Assembly: GCA_003514765.1 (NCBI GenBank)
Contig: DOOY01000286.1
Coordinates: forward strand, 1 to 16,011
Source of the DNA: Nitrosomonas sp.
GTDB lineage: Bacteria > Pseudomonadota > Gammaproteobacteria > Burkholderiales > Nitrosomonadaceae
Direction: 5' to 3'
Length of the DNA: 16,011 nucleotides
Of this stretch, positions 15,860 through 16,011 are shown one piece after another. Position 1 is the first letter of the stretch. Each line of letters starts with the position of its first letter. The position numbers and the translations under genes were made by a program. The notes beneath the pieces were generated by a model. The model was not told the origin of the DNA and did not search any database. It worked only from the letters and a program-made list of their open reading frames with translations.

Positions 15860-16011
15860 GGACAAAACCTCCAAAAACTTCAGTTAATTGACTAATTGAT
15901 TACTAGTCACATATAAAAATTCCCGGCGGACAATTTAATTTCATGTGCAAGAAATGAAATCATCATTTAATGAAAAAATTGAATAGGATACCAAGCCAGG
16001 AATTGTATTGT
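15860..16011 (-). promoter_or_regulatory. Upstream region of the hpnH-hpnB-hpnM-hpnN operon
   Basis: This AT-rich stretch should hold the operon promoter. Two features stand out. One is an inverted repeat, ATTTCAT/ATGAAAT, with a 9-nt spacer (15938-15960). The other is a direct repeat, TAATTGA twice with an 8-bp period (15885-15899), just before the ribosome binding site. On the minus strand, TATATG (about 15909-15914) could be a -10 box, but no good -35 sits at the right distance. The window ends here, so the promoter may be incomplete. Confidence 0.35.

Noticed and set aside
1..16011. CRISPR arrays, tRNA or rRNA genes, phage or defence systems
   Set aside because: No regularly spaced repeats, cloverleaf sequences, rRNA stretches or known defence proteins were found on either strand by eye.

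Overview
The window looks like a chromosomal segment of a Gram-negative, hopanoid-making betaproteobacterium. Signal peptides, a PEP-CTERM exoprotein and a periplasmic/RND lipid-export pair all imply an outer membrane. The PurM protein and the overall gene style recall Nitrosomonas-type ammonia oxidisers, but this is an inference from remembered family resemblance, not a search result. No rRNA, tRNA, CRISPR array or intact mobile element was seen.

Layout. (1) 1-4898, plus strand: a storage-glucan/trehalose cassette, glgP (alpha-glucan phosphorylase), then a duplicated DUF5752-type protein of unknown function, then a TreT-like GT4 glycosyltransferase. The last two overlap by ATGA, so they form one translation unit. 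Glucan phosphorolysis could supply glucose-1-phosphate and, after activation, the NDP-glucose that TreT joins to glucose. (2) 4899-5392: an AT-leaning spacer with a GC-rich palindrome patch, a short unexplained open stretch and two micro-ORFs. (3) 5393-6205: a single PEP-CTERM/DUF4114 secreted protein closed by a textbook intrinsic terminator. (4) 6360-10182, plus strand: purM, purN (steps 5 and 3 of IMP synthesis), a secreted DUF3108 protein overlapping purN by ATGA, and an RsmB/NOP2-type RNA m5C methyltransferase. (5) 15859-10213, minus strand: hopanoid genes hpnH, hpnB, hpnM and hpnN, tightly packed and convergent with the methyltransferase gene. HpnH makes adenosylhopane from diploptene; HpnB is a hopanoid-associated GT2 enzyme of unsettled role; HpnM and HpnN are a periplasmic lipid-binding protein and an inner-membrane RND transporter thought to move hopanoids to the outer membrane.

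Most genes belong to known families. The least understood parts are the glgP-DUF5752-treT cassette with its internally duplicated middle protein, the hopanoid glycosyltransferase HpnB between hpnH and hpnM, and the palindromic or micro-ORF content of the non-coding stretches. Several starts are best reassigned from the longest open frame: glgP (307), purN (7468), hpnM (13549) and hpnH (15859). purM must begin at TTG or GTG, and hpnN begins at GTG with a good ribosome binding site.
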